From Methylomicrobium lacus LW14 (GTDB lineage Bacteria > Pseudomonadota > Gammaproteobacteria > Methylococcales > Methylomonadaceae), in contig NZ_AZUN01000001.1 of the NCBI RefSeq assembly GCF_000527095.1, forward strand, positions 310,001 through 374,000: a DNA stretch of 64,000 nucleotides. Direction: 5' to 3'. The notes under the pieces were generated by a model. It did not search any database. It was not told the DNA's origin and saw nothing but the letters and a program-made list of their open reading frames with translations. The position numbers were made by a program, and so were the translations under genes. This document shows positions 63,555-64,000 of the stretch, piece after piece (positions within the stretch are counted from its first letter, which is position 1; the number at the start of each line of letters is the position of its first letter).

Positions 63555-63759
63555 CGTTGACCTGCCGGGTTTGACAACCTGGCGGGGTTCCCATCAGATA
63601 GGTCGGGGCGCCCCCAAAAGCGCCCTGACGACATGGCTTCCTTGATTGATTTTTACGTCCGCTTCGATCGTTATTGATCCTGAATGGATCGGCAAACGCG
63701 CGCTGGCCGACCCTGTCAAAATATTCATGTCTGTTCCATCTCTCCGGTAATAACCCCGT
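63555..63759. other. Short intergenic region
   Basis: About 205 bases between the glucan synthase and the class I fumarase. A small C/G-rich dyad lies just after the stop (about 63562-63590), but no clear terminator or promoter was identified. Confidence 0.3.
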
Positions 63760-64000
63760 ATGACGATCATCAAACAAGACGATTTCATTCAAAGCATCGC
63801 CGATGCTTTGCAGTATATCTCCTACTATCATCCTGCTGATTTCATCCAGGCGCTCGATGCGGCCTACCAAAAAGAGCAGAATCCTGCCGCGAAGGATGCG
63901 ATGGCGCAAATCCTGATCAATTCCCGAATGTGCGCGGAAGGCCGGCGGCCGATTTGCCAGGATACCGGCATCGTGACGGTATTTTTGAAGATCGGCATGC
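63760..64000 (+). CDS. Fumarate hydratase class I, 5' part
   Basis: The first 80 residues of an iron-sulfur fumarase or related hydratase. The sequence runs from MTIIKQDDFIQSIADAL to RPICQDTGIVTVFLKIG; the RPICQDTG block with its cluster-ligating cysteine is typical of the class I N-terminal domain. The gene runs off the right edge. With fumC at 3.7-5.1 kb, the organism has both an oxygen-labile and an oxygen-stable fumarase. FumA/B, TtdA-TtdB-like or single-chain forms cannot be separated from this fragment. Confidence 0.85.
   Translation, partial: MTIIKQDDFIQSIADALQYISYYHPADFIQALDAAYQKEQNPAAKDAMAQILINSRMCAEGRRPICQDTGIVTVFLKIGM

Overview
The window looks like chromosomal DNA of a gammaproteobacterial methanotroph or close methylotroph (Methylococcales-like). 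Pointers are a formaldehyde-activating-enzyme family protein, a SoxYZ-like carrier of the type linked to quinoprotein (methanol) dehydrogenases, a sterol desaturase-family protein, a TIGR04073-type exported protein, a pyrB-pyrC' pair with an inactive dihydroorotase, and the GC-rich codon use of most genes. The assignment rests on gene content only; no rRNA or tRNA gene was found.

Layout. 1-8.4 kb: the end of pyrB with an overlapping pseudo-dihydroorotase (pyrC'), a sterol desaturase-family protein, class II fumarase, a small repeat lipoprotein, a KAS III-like enzyme with altered active-site residues, an OmpA-family lipoprotein and a TIGR04073 protein. 9-23.7 kb: two divergent DAB-type inorganic-carbon uptake loci. 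The first is a compact dabA-dabB pair on the minus strand. The second is a five-gene plus-strand operon of a longer DabA and four NuoL/NuoM-like membrane subunits, with a recognisable sigma70 promoter and an operator-like palindrome. 23.7-28.2 kb (minus): DUF599, NamZ-like DUF1343, DOMON-like, two TPM-domain proteins and LemA. 28.4-30.8 kb: SoxYZ-like carrier, an unrecognised protein and a small cysteine-containing lipoprotein.

31.0-38.6 kb: an aryl-polyene-type lipid operon (chain-length factor, acyltransferase, two ACPs, COG4648 membrane protein, ligase-hotdog fusion, GT2, LpxL-like acyltransferase, HAL-like ammonia lyase). The reductase, exporter and condensing ketosynthase genes usually found in such clusters are not in the window. 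38.6-42.7 kb (minus): a Pqi-type intermembrane transport operon (split pqiA, pqiB, pqiC) with a Fae-like gene upstream; a 69-bp palindromic element lies in frame in the signal-peptide region of pqiC. 42.7-45.4 kb: an AT-rich segment with a CheW/PilI-like protein, a degenerate PilH-like receiver and a small P-loop GTPase. 45.7-47.5 kb: an LtaS-like sulfatase-fold membrane enzyme.

47.8-54.8 kb: a type I restriction-modification locus (hsdM, GIY-YIG ORF, hsdS, hsdR). A palindromic repeat family with the core CTTCGACTCCGCTCAG lies at the hsdM 3' end, in the GIY-YIG ORF and inside the helicase domain of hsdR, each time with the reading frame kept. 55.2-60.6 kb: the pyruvate dehydrogenase operon aceE-aceF-lpdA. 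60.9-63.6 kb: a GH17-GT2 beta-glucan synthase fusion. The window ends inside a class I fumarase gene.

The parts most worth follow-up are the paired DAB systems, the repeat/GIY-YIG module colonising the hsd locus, the palindrome in pqiC, and the CheW-receiver-GTPase cassette.
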